DNA of 64,000 nucleotides from JAVXGM01 sp036657395 (GCA_036657395.1 JAVXGM010000005.1:70118-134117), one strand, 5' to 3'. Numbered from the stretch's first letter, positions 26,036 through 35,107 are shown. Program-made: numbers and translations. The notes: generated from the sequence alone by a model not told the origin.

Positions 26036-26701
26036 ATGGTACTCTATAAATATACAGATAGCACTAAGTCTGCCAACACTCCTATGTCTAGCAGTTTATT
26101 TTCCCAAATACAAAAAGATATTCTTACGGGAAAACTTGTTCCTGGAGAACGTCTGGTTGAACAGGCTATTTGTGCACAATATAAAGTCAGCCGTACTCCT
26201 GTGCGTGAGGCTTTACGCCAGCTAGAAGCAGATGGCCTAATAGAAAACATTCTCAACCGAGGAGCCATTGTAATTGGTCTTTCTAAACAAGATTTCGATG
26301 ATATGTTTGACCTTAGAAAGGCCTATGAAATCCAAGCGGTAAAATGGGCCATAGAGCGAATCACCGATGAAGAGATGGATGAGCTTGAGGAGACTTTTGA
26401 GTTTATGGAATTTTACACTATGAAAAAAGATGTGGACAAGATGTTAACCATTAATACCGGTTTTCACCAAATCATTTACAACGCATCCCACAATCGTATG
26501 TTAAGCCAGCTTCTTTCTTCCTACCAAACTTATTTAAAGTATAAACCTGGCGATGTCTATAATGATGAGGATTATCTTATCACTGTTTTAGATGAACATC
26601 GTATGATCTTTAAGGCCTTTAAGGAAAAGGATTTGGAGGGTGGTGCTACAGCTATGGAGCTGCATATTTCAAACTCTAAGTCACGAAGAAGTATATCATG
26701 A
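26036..26701 (+). CDS. GntR-family transcriptional regulator, FCD subfamily
   Basis: The 221-residue regulator has an N-terminal winged helix (about residues 22-85) with YKVSRTPVREALRQLEADGLI, the GntR signature. The all-helical FCD effector domain (about 95-215) keeps three candidate metal-binding histidines (GFHQII, DEHRMIF, MELHIS). It follows icd by 11 bp with AAGGAGG. It probably controls this operon through the GTATAC repeats upstream of acnA. The effector may be citrate or a related carboxylate, in line with other FCD regulators (inference). Its stop overlaps the start of the NfeD gene as ATGA. Confidence 0.92.
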   Translation: MVLYKYTDSTKSANTPMSSSLFSQIQKDILTGKLVPGERLVEQAICAQYKVSRTPVREALRQLEADGLIENILNRGAIVIGLSKQDFDDMFDLRKAYEIQAVKWAIERITDEEMDELEETFEFMEFYTMKKDVDKMLTINTGFHQIIYNASHNRMLSQLLSSYQTYLKYKPGDVYNDEDYLITVLDEHRMIFKAFKEKDLEGGATAMELHISNSKSRRSIS

Positions 26702-27153
26702 CAATTTTAGGGTTCACACTGACAGCTGCTGTTATTTGGCTTATTGCTGCAGCAATTTTAGCAATTATTGAAGCCTTAACCACAGGACTTACAACTATTT
26801 GGTTTGCTGGAGGAGCTGTAGTGGCTGCTATTGGCGCCATGATTGGCACACCCATCCTAGCGCAGGTAGCTCTATTTCTTGTAGTTTCATTAGTGCTCCT
26901 CTACTTTACTCGGCCTATAGCTTTGAAAAAGATGAAACTGGGCAGTGAGAAAACTAATGTTGATGCTCTTATTGGGAAAGAAGCATTAATTATTACTAAG
27001 GTGGAACCATTTTCCACTGGCCAAGGTAAGATTAACGGGCTGATTTGGTCTGTTGTATCAAATGACCCCCACATGACAATAGAGGCTGGTACTCCAGTTG
27101 AAATTATTCGTATTGAAGGGGTTAAACTAATCGTTATTCCTATAAGTAAATAG
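26698..27153 (+). CDS. NfeD-family membrane protein
   Basis: The 151-residue protein has two to three N-terminal membrane helices (about residues 5-75) and a C-terminal OB-fold (about 90-150: LIGKEALIITKVEPF to VEIIRIEGVKLIVIPI). This is the short NfeD1b architecture without a ClpP-like protease domain. NfeD proteins are typically encoded with SPFH/stomatin proteins and act in membrane microdomains. The start overlaps the gntR stop (ATGA) and has no strong ribosome binding site, so translational coupling is likely. Confidence 0.9.
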   Translation: MTILGFTLTAAVIWLIAAAILAIIEALTTGLTTIWFAGGAVVAAIGAMIGTPILAQVALFLVVSLVLLYFTRPIALKKMKLGSEKTNVDALIGKEALIITKVEPFSTGQGKINGLIWSVVSNDPHMTIEAGTPVEIIRIEGVKLIVIPISK

Positions 27154-27184
27154 TATTAATTTACATCCAAAAGGGGGAGTAAAA

Positions 27185-28120
27185 ATGTCTGTACCAACAA
27201 TCATTGGTTTGATTATTTTGGTGGTGATTATCATCGGATTAATTGCAACAAATATACGTATCGTACCTCAGGCTCATGCTTTTGTCATTGAACGACTAGG
27301 AGCTTTCCAAAAAACATGGCAGGTAGGCCTACATTTCAAGTTGCCATTAATTGATAAGGTATCAAAAAAAGTTTCCTTAAAGGAACATGTTATTGATTTT
27401 CCGCCTCAGCCGGTAATCACTAAGGACAATGTGACTATTGAAATTGACACAGTAGTTTATTTTCAAATTACTGATCCTAAGCTTTATGCCTACGGCGTTG
27501 AAGATCCAATGTCGGCAATTGAAAATTTAACTGCCACAACTCTTAGAAATATTATTGGTGAACTTGAGCTAGATGGCACTTTGACTAGTAGAGAACACAT
27601 TAACGGTAAAATTCGCTTAGTTCTAGATGAGGCTACTGATGCATGGGGAATCAAGATTAATCGAGTGGAAGTAAAGAATATTAATCCACCTAAAGATATT
27701 CAGATCGCTATGGAAAAACAAATGCGAGCTGAGCGTGAACGTCGTGAGTCTATCCTTCGTGCAGAGGGAGAAAAAAGATCTGCTATTCTTATCGCCGAGG
27801 GGCAAAAGGAGTCTGTTATCTTAGAGGCAGAAGCATCTAAACAGGCTGCTATCAAAACCGCAGAAGGTGAATCTCAATCAATCGTAATGGTCCAGCAAGC
27901 TACTGCTGATGGACTTAAGATGCTTAGTGCGGCCAATCCTACTAGAGAGGTCTTGACTATTAAAAGCCTTGAGGCTTTCCAAAATGCTGCAAACGGCCAA
28001 GCTACAAAGATTATTATCCCATCTGAAATCCAAGGGATTGTCGGCCTTGCCAGTTCTCTTACGGAAATCATGAAAGACCCTATGACAAAATCTAAAGCAG
28101 AGATAAAATCTGAAGATTAA
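27185..28120 (+). CDS. SPFH/stomatin-family protein (slipin/paraslipin)
   Basis: The 311-residue protein has one N-terminal membrane helix (about residues 5-25). An SPFH domain follows, from VPQAHAFVIERLGAF to VKNINPPKDIQ. A coiled-coil region rich in Ala/Glu/Arg (AMEKQMRAERERRESILRAE) comes next, then a C-terminal hydrophobic stretch. Together with the preceding NfeD it makes the common nfeD-slipin pair thought to organise membrane microdomains and protein quality control. AGGGGGAG precedes the ATG. A 17-bp perfect terminator follows. Cotranscription with TCA genes and their regulator is unusual. Confidence 0.93.
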   Translation: MSVPTIIGLIILVVIIIGLIATNIRIVPQAHAFVIERLGAFQKTWQVGLHFKLPLIDKVSKKVSLKEHVIDFPPQPVITKDNVTIEIDTVVYFQITDPKLYAYGVEDPMSAIENLTATTLRNIIGELELDGTLTSREHINGKIRLVLDEATDAWGIKINRVEVKNINPPKDIQIAMEKQMRAERERRESILRAEGEKRSAILIAEGQKESVILEAEASKQAAIKTAEGESQSIVMVQQATADGLKMLSAANPTREVLTIKSLEAFQNAANGQATKIIIPSEIQGIVGLASSLTEIMKDPMTKSKAEIKSED

Positions 28121-28136
28121 TCCATATATGTTCAAA

Positions 28137-28180
28137 AGCAGCCTCATTTGATATTTCTATCAAATGAGGCTGCTTTTTTA
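28137..28180 (+). terminator. Strong terminator after the slipin gene
   Basis: AGCAGCCTCATTTGATA and its exact complement form a 17-bp stem with a 4-nt loop, followed by six T. It separates this plus-strand operon from the convergent clpB gene. Confidence 0.93.
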
Positions 28181-28237
28181 TTTCTTATTTCACAGTTTTT
28201 CTTTATTAGTAAAAAAACAGAACTCTTAGGATATCAT

Positions 28238-30829
28238 CTATTCCACATGAAATGTTAGTTTTTGATTTTCTAGCCCAATCTCTATATTATCTCCATTTTT
28301 TATGTCTCCTTTTATGATTTTTTCTGCAAGCTGAGTTTCAATATGCCTTTGAAGATATCGTTTTACAGGTCTAGCACCGTAAGCTGGAGAATATGCATCT
28401 CTTGCGATAAATGCGCTTGCCTCTCCTGTCAGTTTCAATGTCATTTCTCGATCTACCAGTCTCTTTTCAATATCCAACATGGATAACTGGATAATTTTCC
28501 CGATCTGACTTTCAGTAAGTGGAGAAAATACAACAATGTCATCTACTCTGTTTAAAAATTCTGGCCTAAAGTATTTTTTCGTCTCATCTTCTACCTGCTT
28601 TTTGACCTGCTCATCTACAGTGCCATCTGACTTAATTCCATCGATTAAGTATTGACTGCCAATATTGGATGTCATAACTACAATAGTGTTTTTAAAGTCT
28701 ACAGTTCTCCCCTGATTGTCTGTTAAACGACCATCATCAAGAAGCTGGAGTAAAATGTTAAATACGTCTGGATGAGCCTTCTCAATTTCATCAAAAAGGA
28801 TTACGCTGTAAGGCCTTCTTCGCACTGCTTCTGTTAATTGTCCACCTTCATCATATCCAACATATCCTGGAGGAGCCCCTACCAATCTTGATACGGAATG
28901 TTTCTCCATATATTCGGACATGTCTATTCGAATCATGTTTTTATCTGAATCAAAGAGTGATTCAGACAAGGCTTTTGCCAATTCAGTTTTTCCTACCCCT
29001 GTAGGTCCTAGGAATATAAAAGAACCTATGGGTCTTCTTTCATCTTTAAGCCCGGCTCTCGCTCTTAAAACAGCCTCTGCAACCGACTTCACCCCTTCTT
29101 CCTGGCCAATAACTCTCTTGTGGAGAATCTCTGGCAACTTTAGGAGTTTTTCTTTTTCTGATTCTACAAGTTTGCTCACAGGAATATTAGTCCAACCTGA
29201 AATCACTTCTGCAATTTCTTCTTCTGTAACCTCTTCTTTAAGCAACCTGTTTTCACCAGTAGCTACAGTCTGCTTTTGTTCCGCCACTAGCTTTTTTTCC
29301 AGCTCAGGCAATGAACCATATTTTAACTTGGCAAGTTTCTCAAGATCGTAATCCCTTTCGGCTTCTTCAATTTCTAACTTTACATCCTCGATTTGCTTCT
29401 TTGTAAGCTTAACCTCTGTAATGTCTTTTTTCTCGCTTTCCCATTGGGTTCTCATGCTAGTACTTTCCTCTTTAAGTTGAGAAAGTTCCTTATCCAAAGC
29501 TTCCATTCTTTTCTTAGAACTTTGATCTTTTTCTTTTCCTAAAGCCTGCTTTTCAATTTCAAGCTGCATGATTTTTCTAGAAATGCTGTCAAGTTCTGTT
29601 GGCATACTATCAATCTCTGTACGAATTTTCGATGCCGCCTCGTCCATTAAGTCTATGGCCTTGTCTGGCAAAAATCTATCAGCAATATATCTGTCTGACA
29701 ATGTTGCACAGGCAATCAACGCTCCGTCTGTAATCCTTACACCGTGATGAATTTCAAACCTTTCCTTAAGGCCTCTAAGAATGGAAACTGTATCTTCCAC
29801 AGTAGGCTGATCCACTAAAACTCTCTGAAATCTACGTTCAAGAGCCGCATCTTTTTCAATATACTTACGGTATTCATCTAATGTTGTGGCTCCTATACAG
29901 TGAAGCTCTCCTCTGGCAAGTTTAGGCTTGAGCAGATTCCCTGCATCCATAGCCCCTTCCGTCTTTCCAGCCCCAACGATGTTGTGTATTTCATCAATAA
30001 ATAGGATAATTCTTCCCTCTGATTTTTCGATTTCATTTAGAACTGCTTTTAGCCGTTCTTCAAATTCACCTCTGTATTTTGCCCCTGCAATGAGTGATCC
30101 CATGTCTAAGGCGTAGACAGTCTTGTCTTTTAGACCCTCAGGAACATCTCCCTTAAGAATTCTCTGGACCAGGCCTTCTACAACGGCAGTTTTGCCTACT
30201 CCTGGTTCTCCAATAAGCACAGGATTGTTCTTTGTTCTTCTAGATAATATCTGGATTGCGTGTCTAATTTCACTATCACGGCCGATAACCGGATCAAGTT
30301 TTCCGTCTCTGGCCATTTCCACAAGATCCGTTCCGTATTTATTAAGGGCATCGTAATTATCTTCCGGATTTTGATTGGTAACCCGCTGATTGCCTCGCAC
30401 CTTGGTCAAGGCTTCCATAAATTTATTTTTATCTATGCCATATTGTTTAAATATAGTCGTTGATGGAGTTTTCTTTTCTTCTAAAAGAGCCAAGTAGAGA
30501 TGCTCTACGCTAACATATTCGTCTTTAAACTCTCCCGCAATCTTCTCTGCTCTTATAAATATCTGTTGCAGTCTTCTAGTCGAATATATATTGTTGCCGG
30601 ATCCTGTCACCTTAGGCAATTTTTTCATTTCACCCTCTAGCTGTACTACTATGTTCCCTGTATTAATTGCCATAAATTTTAGCAGTTTAGGAATAAGTCC
30701 ATCCTGCTGCCGCATCAATGCCAAGTGAAGATGTTCTCCATCTACTTGTTGATGACCTTCCTCAATGGCCAGATTTTGACAATCTAAAATAATCCCCTGT
30801 GCATTTTCCGTATATTTGTCTAAGTTCAT
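28238..30829 (-). CDS. clpB: ATP-dependent chaperone ClpB
   Basis: The 863-residue hexameric disaggregase has an N-terminal Clp repeat domain (residues 1-145) and a first AAA+ domain with Walker A GEPGVGKT at 207-214. A coiled-coil middle domain (about 400-525) and a second AAA+ domain with GPTGVGKT near 605 follow. It lacks the ClpP-binding loop of ClpA/C, matching ClpB. It rescues aggregated protein with DnaK/DnaJ/GrpE. The start has GGGGAGGTG upstream. A perfect CIRCE element lies 85 bp before the start, so HrcA control is expected. No CtsR repeat was seen. Confidence 0.97.
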   Translation of the reverse strand: MNLDKYTENAQGIILDCQNLAIEEGHQQVDGEHLHLALMRQQDGLIPKLLKFMAINTGNIVVQLEGEMKKLPKVTGSGNNIYSTRRLQQIFIRAEKIAGEFKDEYVSVEHLYLALLEEKKTPSTTIFKQYGIDKNKFMEALTKVRGNQRVTNQNPEDNYDALNKYGTDLVEMARDGKLDPVIGRDSEIRHAIQILSRRTKNNPVLIGEPGVGKTAVVEGLVQRILKGDVPEGLKDKTVYALDMGSLIAGAKYRGEFEERLKAVLNEIEKSEGRIILFIDEIHNIVGAGKTEGAMDAGNLLKPKLARGELHCIGATTLDEYRKYIEKDAALERRFQRVLVDQPTVEDTVSILRGLKERFEIHHGVRITDGALIACATLSDRYIADRFLPDKAIDLMDEAASKIRTEIDSMPTELDSISRKIMQLEIEKQALGKEKDQSSKKRMEALDKELSQLKEESTSMRTQWESEKKDITEVKLTKKQIEDVKLEIEEAERDYDLEKLAKLKYGSLPELEKKLVAEQKQTVATGENRLLKEEVTEEEIAEVISGWTNIPVSKLVESEKEKLLKLPEILHKRVIGQEEGVKSVAEAVLRARAGLKDERRPIGSFIFLGPTGVGKTELAKALSESLFDSDKNMIRIDMSEYMEKHSVSRLVGAPPGYVGYDEGGQLTEAVRRRPYSVILFDEIEKAHPDVFNILLQLLDDGRLTDNQGRTVDFKNTIVVMTSNIGSQYLIDGIKSDGTVDEQVKKQVEDETKKYFRPEFLNRVDDIVVFSPLTESQIGKIIQLSMLDIEKRLVDREMTLKLTGEASAFIARDAYSPAYGARPVKRYLQRHIETQLAEKIIKGDIKNGDNIEIGLENQKLTFHVE

Positions 30830-30841
30830 AATTCACCTCCC

Positions 30842-30859
30842 CTACCTAATCTTAGGTAG
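30842..30859. promoter_or_regulatory. 8-bp inverted repeat just before the clpB ribosome binding site
   Basis: CTACCTAA and TTAGGTAG are exact complements separated by 2 bp, and GGGGAGGTG follows at once on the minus strand. In the mRNA it may form a small hairpin next to the ribosome binding site. A plus-strand T-run beside it could also stop rightward transcripts. Confidence 0.45.
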
Positions 30860-30913
30860 TTTTTTCTTTATGATACTATTTTATACCGTAACTCACAAAA
30901 AGTAAACACTTTT

Positions 30914-30940
30914 TTAGCACTCACCTTGATAGAGTGCTAA
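30914..30940. promoter_or_regulatory. CIRCE element (HrcA operator)
   Basis: TTAGCACTC-N9-GAGTGCTAA matches the CIRCE consensus in both 9-bp arms without a mismatch. It lies 85 bp before the clpB start. HrcA bound here would repress clpB at normal temperature and release on heat shock, as for groE and dnaK in many Firmicutes. Confidence 0.95.
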
Positions 30941-31040
30941 CAGAATTGCATTATTTTACTAATTTGTTATTGCTATCTTTAGTATAAAGTTCTAATGTCA
31001 CGTCTTGATTACACGGGAGGTGATTTTAAAATTTTCCCAA

Positions 31041-31075
31041 TAAAAAACCACCAGCGTAGTAAAAAACTGGTGGTT
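31041..31075 (-). terminator. Terminator of the ribosomal superoperon
   Basis: AACCACCAG and CTGGTGGTT form a 9-bp stem with a 12-nt loop, and six T follow on the minus strand. It lies 9 bp after the rplQ stop. Confidence 0.9.
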
Positions 31076-31083
31076 CTCTTAAG

Positions 31084-31425
31084 CTATACTAATTCTAAAA
31101 AGACTACTTCAGCGCAATCGCCCTGTCTTGGTCCTAATTTCAATATTCTAGTATAGCCGCCATTTCTCTCTGCATATTGAGGTGCAATGACATCAAACAA
31201 TTTTGTCACAACATCCTCATCATAAACGTATGCAAGTACTTGTCTTCTCGCATGAAGATCCCCACGCTTTGCAAGCGTAACTAATTTTTCTGCCTGTCTT
31301 CTGGTTTCCTTCGCTCTGTGCTCAGTAGTAGAGATTCGTCCTTCTCTAAATAGATCTGTAACGAGATTTCTCAGCATTGCTTTTCTATGAGCAGTAGGTC
31401 TGCCTAGTTTTCTGTATCCTGGCAT
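31084..31425 (-). CDS. rplQ: 50S ribosomal protein L17
   Basis: The 113-residue protein begins MPGYRKLGRPTAHRKAMLRNL, the L17 hallmark, and has the usual length. It sits near the polypeptide exit of the 50S subunit. AGGAGG lies upstream. It is the last gene of the alpha operon, 18 bp after rpoA, and is followed by the operon terminator. Confidence 0.97.
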   Translation of the reverse strand: MPGYRKLGRPTAHRKAMLRNLVTDLFREGRISTTEHRAKETRRQAEKLVTLAKRGDLHARRQVLAYVYDEDVVTKLFDVIAPQYAERNGGYTRILKLGPRQGDCAEVVFLELV

Positions 31426-31443
31426 CGCTAAATCCTCCTATCA

Positions 31444-32391
31444 TTATTCATCGCTTTGTCTTAATCCAAGACCTAGCTCTTCGAGTTTGTGTTTTACTTC
31501 GTCTAGAGATTTCTTACCAAGGTTTCTAACTTTCATCATATCATCTTCTGAACGATGTGTAAGTTCTTCCACCGTATTAATAGCTGCTCTCTTTAAGCAG
31601 TTAAATGAACGAACCGAAAGTTCAAGTTCCTCAATTGTCATCTCCAATGCTTTTTCTTTCTGATCTTCTTCTTTTTCAACCATGATCTCCAAGGTATCCG
31701 TAGCATCAGTAAGCTCAATAAACAGGTTTAAATGCTCCTGCATAATCTTCGCCCCAATGGAAACGCTTTCCCCTGGCGTGATTGAACCGTCAGTCCAAAT
31801 CTCCAAAATCAGCTTATCATAGTCTGTTACCTGACCAACTCTTGTGTTCTCAACAGTAAAGTTAACTTTCCTTACTGGAGTGAAAATGGAATCAGTGGGA
31901 ATAACCGCAATGGGTGTAGTCTCAGTTTTGTTCTGATCAGCAGAAACATATCCTCTGCCTTTTGACAAATTGATTTCCATAACTAAAGTGGCATTCTCTT
32001 CCAAAGTCGCAATATGCAAATCTGGATTAAAAAGCTCCATGTCCATGTCGCCGATAATATCAGCAGCAGTGACTTCTTTTGGCCCAATAGCATTAATCAG
32101 GACTTTCTTTGGACTTTCTCCATTTAACTTAACCGCTAATTTTTTCAAGTTCAAAATTATTTCTGTAACATCTTCTTTAACCCCTGGAACCGTTGAAAAC
32201 TCATGGAGTATTCCATCAATTTTTATAGAAGTAACGGCAACTCCAGGAAGTGAGCTAAGCAAAATTCTTCGCAAGCTATTACCTAATGTAGTACCATAAC
32301 CTCTTTCCAAAGGCTCTACTACGAATTTACCGTAATTTTCGTCTTCGGTTGAAAATATACATTCAATTGTTGGTTTTTCGATTTCTATCAC
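31444..32391 (-). CDS. rpoA: DNA-directed RNA polymerase subunit alpha
   Basis: The 315-residue subunit has an N-terminal dimerisation domain (GYGTTLGNSLRRILLSSLPG near residues 32-51) and a C-terminal helix-hairpin-helix domain (NCLKRAAINTVEEL to RNLGKKSLDEV) that contacts UP elements and activators. Translation starts at a GTG at 32391, with GGAGGG 7 nt upstream. It is placed between rpsD and rplQ as usual. Confidence 0.97.
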   Translation of the reverse strand: MIEIEKPTIECIFSTEDENYGKFVVEPLERGYGTTLGNSLRRILLSSLPGVAVTSIKIDGILHEFSTVPGVKEDVTEIILNLKKLAVKLNGESPKKVLINAIGPKEVTAADIIGDMDMELFNPDLHIATLEENATLVMEINLSKGRGYVSADQNKTETTPIAVIPTDSIFTPVRKVNFTVENTRVGQVTDYDKLILEIWTDGSITPGESVSIGAKIMQEHLNLFIELTDATDTLEIMVEKEEDQKEKALEMTIEELELSVRSFNCLKRAAINTVEELTHRSEDDMMKVRNLGKKSLDEVKHKLEELGLGLRQSDE

Positions 32392-32443
32392 TCAAAAACC
32401 CTCCTTTTCATTCCAAATCAATAATAACTATTAAGTTATAATA

Positions 32444-33064
32444 TTACTTGGAATACAACTCGACGATTAGATGTTCTGCAACTGGAGTGTCAATATCATC
32501 TCTAGTCGGCGTAGCAACAACTGCCCCTTCCAGCTTGTCAACATTTACTGTCATCCATGATGGTACAGTAATTGACATATCTTTAATCTCCTTAAATTTA
32601 GGAGAACTTGTGCTCTTTTCCTTAACCTTAATGGTATCTCCTGGTTTCATTTCATAAGATGGAATATCTACCTTCTTATCATTGATTAGGAAGTGACCAT
32701 GGTTTACAAGTTGTCTTGCTTCTTTTCTTGATGAAGCAAAACCAAGTCGGAAAATCACGTTGTCTAATCTTGTTTCTAACAAAATTAATAGGTTTTCACC
32801 TGTGATTCCCTTTCTTCTTGCAGCTTTGTCAAATAGGTTTCTAAACTGAGTTTCTTGAACCCCGTAAAACCGCTTTGTCTTTTGCTTTTCTCTCAACTGA
32901 ATCCCATACTCAGAAACTTTCTTTCTTCCCTGACCATGTTGTCCAGGAGGAAAGTTTCTCTTTTCGATTGCGCATTTTGGGCTATAGCATCTCTCGCCTT
33001 TTAAGAATAGCTTTTGGCCTTCTCTTCTGCATAGTCTGCAGTTAGCATCTGTATATCTTGACAT
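32444..33064 (-). CDS. rpsD: 30S ribosomal protein S4
   Basis: The 206-residue protein carries an N-terminal zinc-type Cys pattern (NCRLC and CYSPKC). An S4 RNA-binding domain follows (RLDNVIFRLGFASSRKEARQLV, about residues 97-118). S4 nucleates 30S assembly and in many bacteria represses its own operon. In B. subtilis rpsD is separate; here it sits within the alpha operon between rpsK and rpoA, as in Clostridia. Confidence 0.97.
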   Translation of the reverse strand: MSRYTDANCRLCRREGQKLFLKGERCYSPKCAIEKRNFPPGQHGQGRKKVSEYGIQLREKQKTKRFYGVQETQFRNLFDKAARRKGITGENLLILLETRLDNVIFRLGFASSRKEARQLVNHGHFLINDKKVDIPSYEMKPGDTIKVKEKSTSSPKFKEIKDMSITVPSWMTVNVDKLEGAVVATPTRDDIDTPVAEHLIVELYSK

Positions 33065-33085
33065 TCTAATTTACTCCTCCCTTCA

Positions 33086-33484
33086 TTAGACTCTTCTTCT
33101 CTTCGGTGGTCTGCATCCATTATGTGGTATTGGTGTGATATCTTTAATCAAAGTGATTTCAAGACCTGCACTCTGAAGCGCTCTAATTGCTGCTTCTCTA
33201 CCGGATCCAGGACCCTTTACGTAAACTTCTACTGTTTTAAGACCGTGTTCCATTGCACCCTTAGCCGCTTCTTCTGCCGCCATTTGTGCTGCAAACGGTG
33301 TAGACTTCTTGGAGCCCTTAAAACCTAATGATCCAGCACTGGACCATGATAATGCATTTCCACTTAAATCTGTAAGAGTAACAAGTGTATTGTTAAAGGT
33401 AGACTGGATATGTGCCTGGCCTTTTTCAATATTCTTACGTTCTCTTCTCTTTTTTCTTACTGTTTTCTTCACAGCTTTTGCCAT
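33086..33484 (-). CDS. rpsK: 30S ribosomal protein S11
   Basis: The 132-residue protein has the conserved HIQSTFNNTLVTLTD, VKGPGSGREAAIRAL and C-terminal TPIPHNGCRPPKRRRV stretches. It is part of the 30S platform. AAGGAGG precedes the start. It lies 14 bp after rpsM. Confidence 0.97.
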   Translation of the reverse strand: MAKAVKKTVRKKRRERKNIEKGQAHIQSTFNNTLVTLTDLSGNALSWSSAGSLGFKGSKKSTPFAAQMAAEEAAKGAMEHGLKTVEVYVKGPGSGREAAIRALQSAGLEITLIKDITPIPHNGCRPPKRRRV

Positions 33485-33498
33485 TTTACTCTACCTCC

Positions 33499-33867
33499 TT
33501 ACTTCTTTTTTCTTCCTACAGTCTTTTTAGACCCTTTACGAGTTCTAGCGTTTGTCTTTGTTTTCTGGCCTCTTACAGGGAGACCTCTTCTATGTCTAAT
33601 TCCTCTGTAGCAACCAATCTCCATAAGTCTCTTTATGTTTAAAGAAACATCTCTTCGAAGATCACCTTCTACTTCATATTCTTGTTCAATAATCTTTCTT
33701 ATTGCACCTGCTTCTTCTTCTGACAAGTCCTTAACTCTAACGTCAGGACTGATACCAGCCTTGGTTAAAATCGCAAGAGCTGTTGGTCGTCCGATTCCGT
33801 AGATGTAAGTCAAACCAATTTCTACTCTTTTTTCTCTTGGTAAATCGACACCGGCTATACGAGCCAT
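33499..33867 (-). CDS. rpsM: 30S ribosomal protein S13
   Basis: The 122-residue protein begins MARIAGVDLPREKRVEIGLTY and ends in the basic tail RTRKGSKKTVGRKKK. It lies in the 30S head and contacts the P-site tRNA. The start is the ATG at 33867 with AAGGAGGG upstream; 13 more codons in frame lack a site and are not family-like. Confidence 0.97.
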   Translation of the reverse strand: MARIAGVDLPREKRVEIGLTYIYGIGRPTALAILTKAGISPDVRVKDLSEEEAGAIRKIIEQEYEVEGDLRRDVSLNIKRLMEIGCYRGIRHRRGLPVRGQKTKTNARTRKGSKKTVGRKKK

Positions 33868-33985
33868 ATTTCCCTCCTTTTCCCATCTTCCGTCACGTAT
33901 CCTCAAAGGGTCGTAATATAAACGGGATGTTCTTTTGCGTCATGCAAATAGTAATAACGATATTCTCACCGATTATTCGGTGCTT

Positions 33986-34099
33986 TTAACCTTGTCTCTG
34001 CTTATGCTTAGGATTTTCACAGATAACCATTACTTTTCCTTTTCGCTTAATAACTTTACATTTTTCGCAGATAGGTTTTACTGAAGCTCTGACTTTCAT
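33986..34099 (-). CDS. rpmJ: 50S ribosomal protein L36
   Basis: A 37-codon frame reads MKVRASVKPICEKCKVIKR and ends CENPKHKQRQG, the complete zinc-binding L36 (three Cys and one His). GGAGG lies upstream of the ATG. It sits between infA and rpsM, its normal place. Confidence 0.97.
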   Translation of the reverse strand: MKVRASVKPICEKCKVIKRKGKVMVICENPKHKQRQG

Positions 34100-34116
34100 T
34101 TAAAAAACCTCCTCTA

Positions 34117-34341
34117 TCATTTACCTTTACCTCTCCATGTGATTCTTCCTCTTGTAAGGTCATAAGGGGAAAGTTCCACTTTAACCTTGTCGCCTGGAAG
34201 AATTCTTATGAAGTTCATTCTGATCTTTCCTGAAACGTGTGCAAGCACTTCGTGTCCAGATTCCAGCTTTACAACAAACATTGCATTTGGCTGCGCATCT
34301 ACAACTGTACCCTCTGCTTCAATGACGTCTTTTTTCGCCAT
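34117..34341 (-). CDS. infA: Translation initiation factor IF-1
   Basis: The 74-residue OB-fold protein reads MAKKDVIEAEGTVVDAQPN and ends DLTRGRITWRGKGK, as in the family (72-74 residues). It binds the ribosomal A site during initiation. I use the second ATG (34341), with AGAGGTG 8 nt before it; the first ATG at 34347 is too close to that site. It is 18 bp downstream of map. Confidence 0.96.
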   Translation of the reverse strand: MAKKDVIEAEGTVVDAQPNAMFVVKLESGHEVLAHVSGKIRMNFIRILPGDKVKVELSPYDLTRGRITWRGKGK

Positions 34342-34359
34342 AATCATACACCTCTCTTT

Positions 34360-35106
34360 TTACAATGTAAGCAATTCCGGCTCACCATTGGTGATAACAA
34401 CAGTATTTTCATAATGAGCGGATAATTTTCCATCTAAGGTAACTACCGTCCAATCATCTAAAAGTGTCTCCACTTCGTAGGTTCCTTGGTTAATCATAGG
34501 TTCAATAGCAAACACCATTCCTTTTGCAATTCTTGGTCCTCTGCCCGCTTTCCCATAATTAGGAATCTGGGGTTCCTCGTGCATATCTCTGCCGACGCCA
34601 TGGCCAACAAAGTCTCTAATCACGCCATACCCTGCTTCTTCTGCTCTCAATTGTACTGCATGTGAGATGTCAGATATTCGAAATCCCACCTTACAATATT
34701 CAAGTCCTGCAAAGAAACTTTCCCTTGTGACATCAATAAGTTTTTGCGCTTCTTCGCTAATCTTCCCTACTGGGTAAGTTCGCGCTGCATCACTTACGTA
34801 TCCTTTGTGTGTAGCACCTACATCTACACTAACGATGTCGCCCTCCTTTAGTCTCCGCTCCTTAGATGGGATACCATGGACAACTTCATCATTAATTGAC
34901 ACACAGGCACTTCCAGGAAAACCGCCATATCCTTTAAAGGATGGGATCATCTTATGGGCTAAAATGGTTTTTTCTACAAACTGGTCAACATCCATAGTAG
35001 ATATCCCTGGTTTAATAAAATCTTCCAAAGCCTTTAAAATATGTCCTGTTACTTTTCCTGATTCTCGCATTATGTCTATTTCTTGTTCTGATTTGATGAT
35101 GATCAT
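34360..35106 (-). CDS. map: Methionine aminopeptidase, type I
   Basis: The 248-residue enzyme removes the initiator methionine. The metal ligands are in SVDVGATHKGYVSDAART (two Asp), GHGVG (His) and FAIEPM (Glu), with a last Glu in the C-terminal SAHYENTVV. The ATG at 35106 has AGGTG 6 nt upstream and lies 1 bp after the adk stop. Order adk-map-infA is standard for Gram-positives. Confidence 0.97.
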   Translation of the reverse strand: MIIIKSEQEIDIMRESGKVTGHILKALEDFIKPGISTMDVDQFVEKTILAHKMIPSFKGYGGFPGSACVSINDEVVHGIPSKERRLKEGDIVSVDVGATHKGYVSDAARTYPVGKISEEAQKLIDVTRESFFAGLEYCKVGFRISDISHAVQLRAEEAGYGVIRDFVGHGVGRDMHEEPQIPNYGKAGRGPRIAKGMVFAIEPMINQGTYEVETLLDDWTVVTLDGKLSAHYENTVVITNGEPELLTL

Positions 35107-35107
35107 A

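Noticed and set aside
30830..30990. CtsR operator before clpB
   Set aside because: No GGTCAAA-type direct heptad repeat is present; only the CIRCE element.
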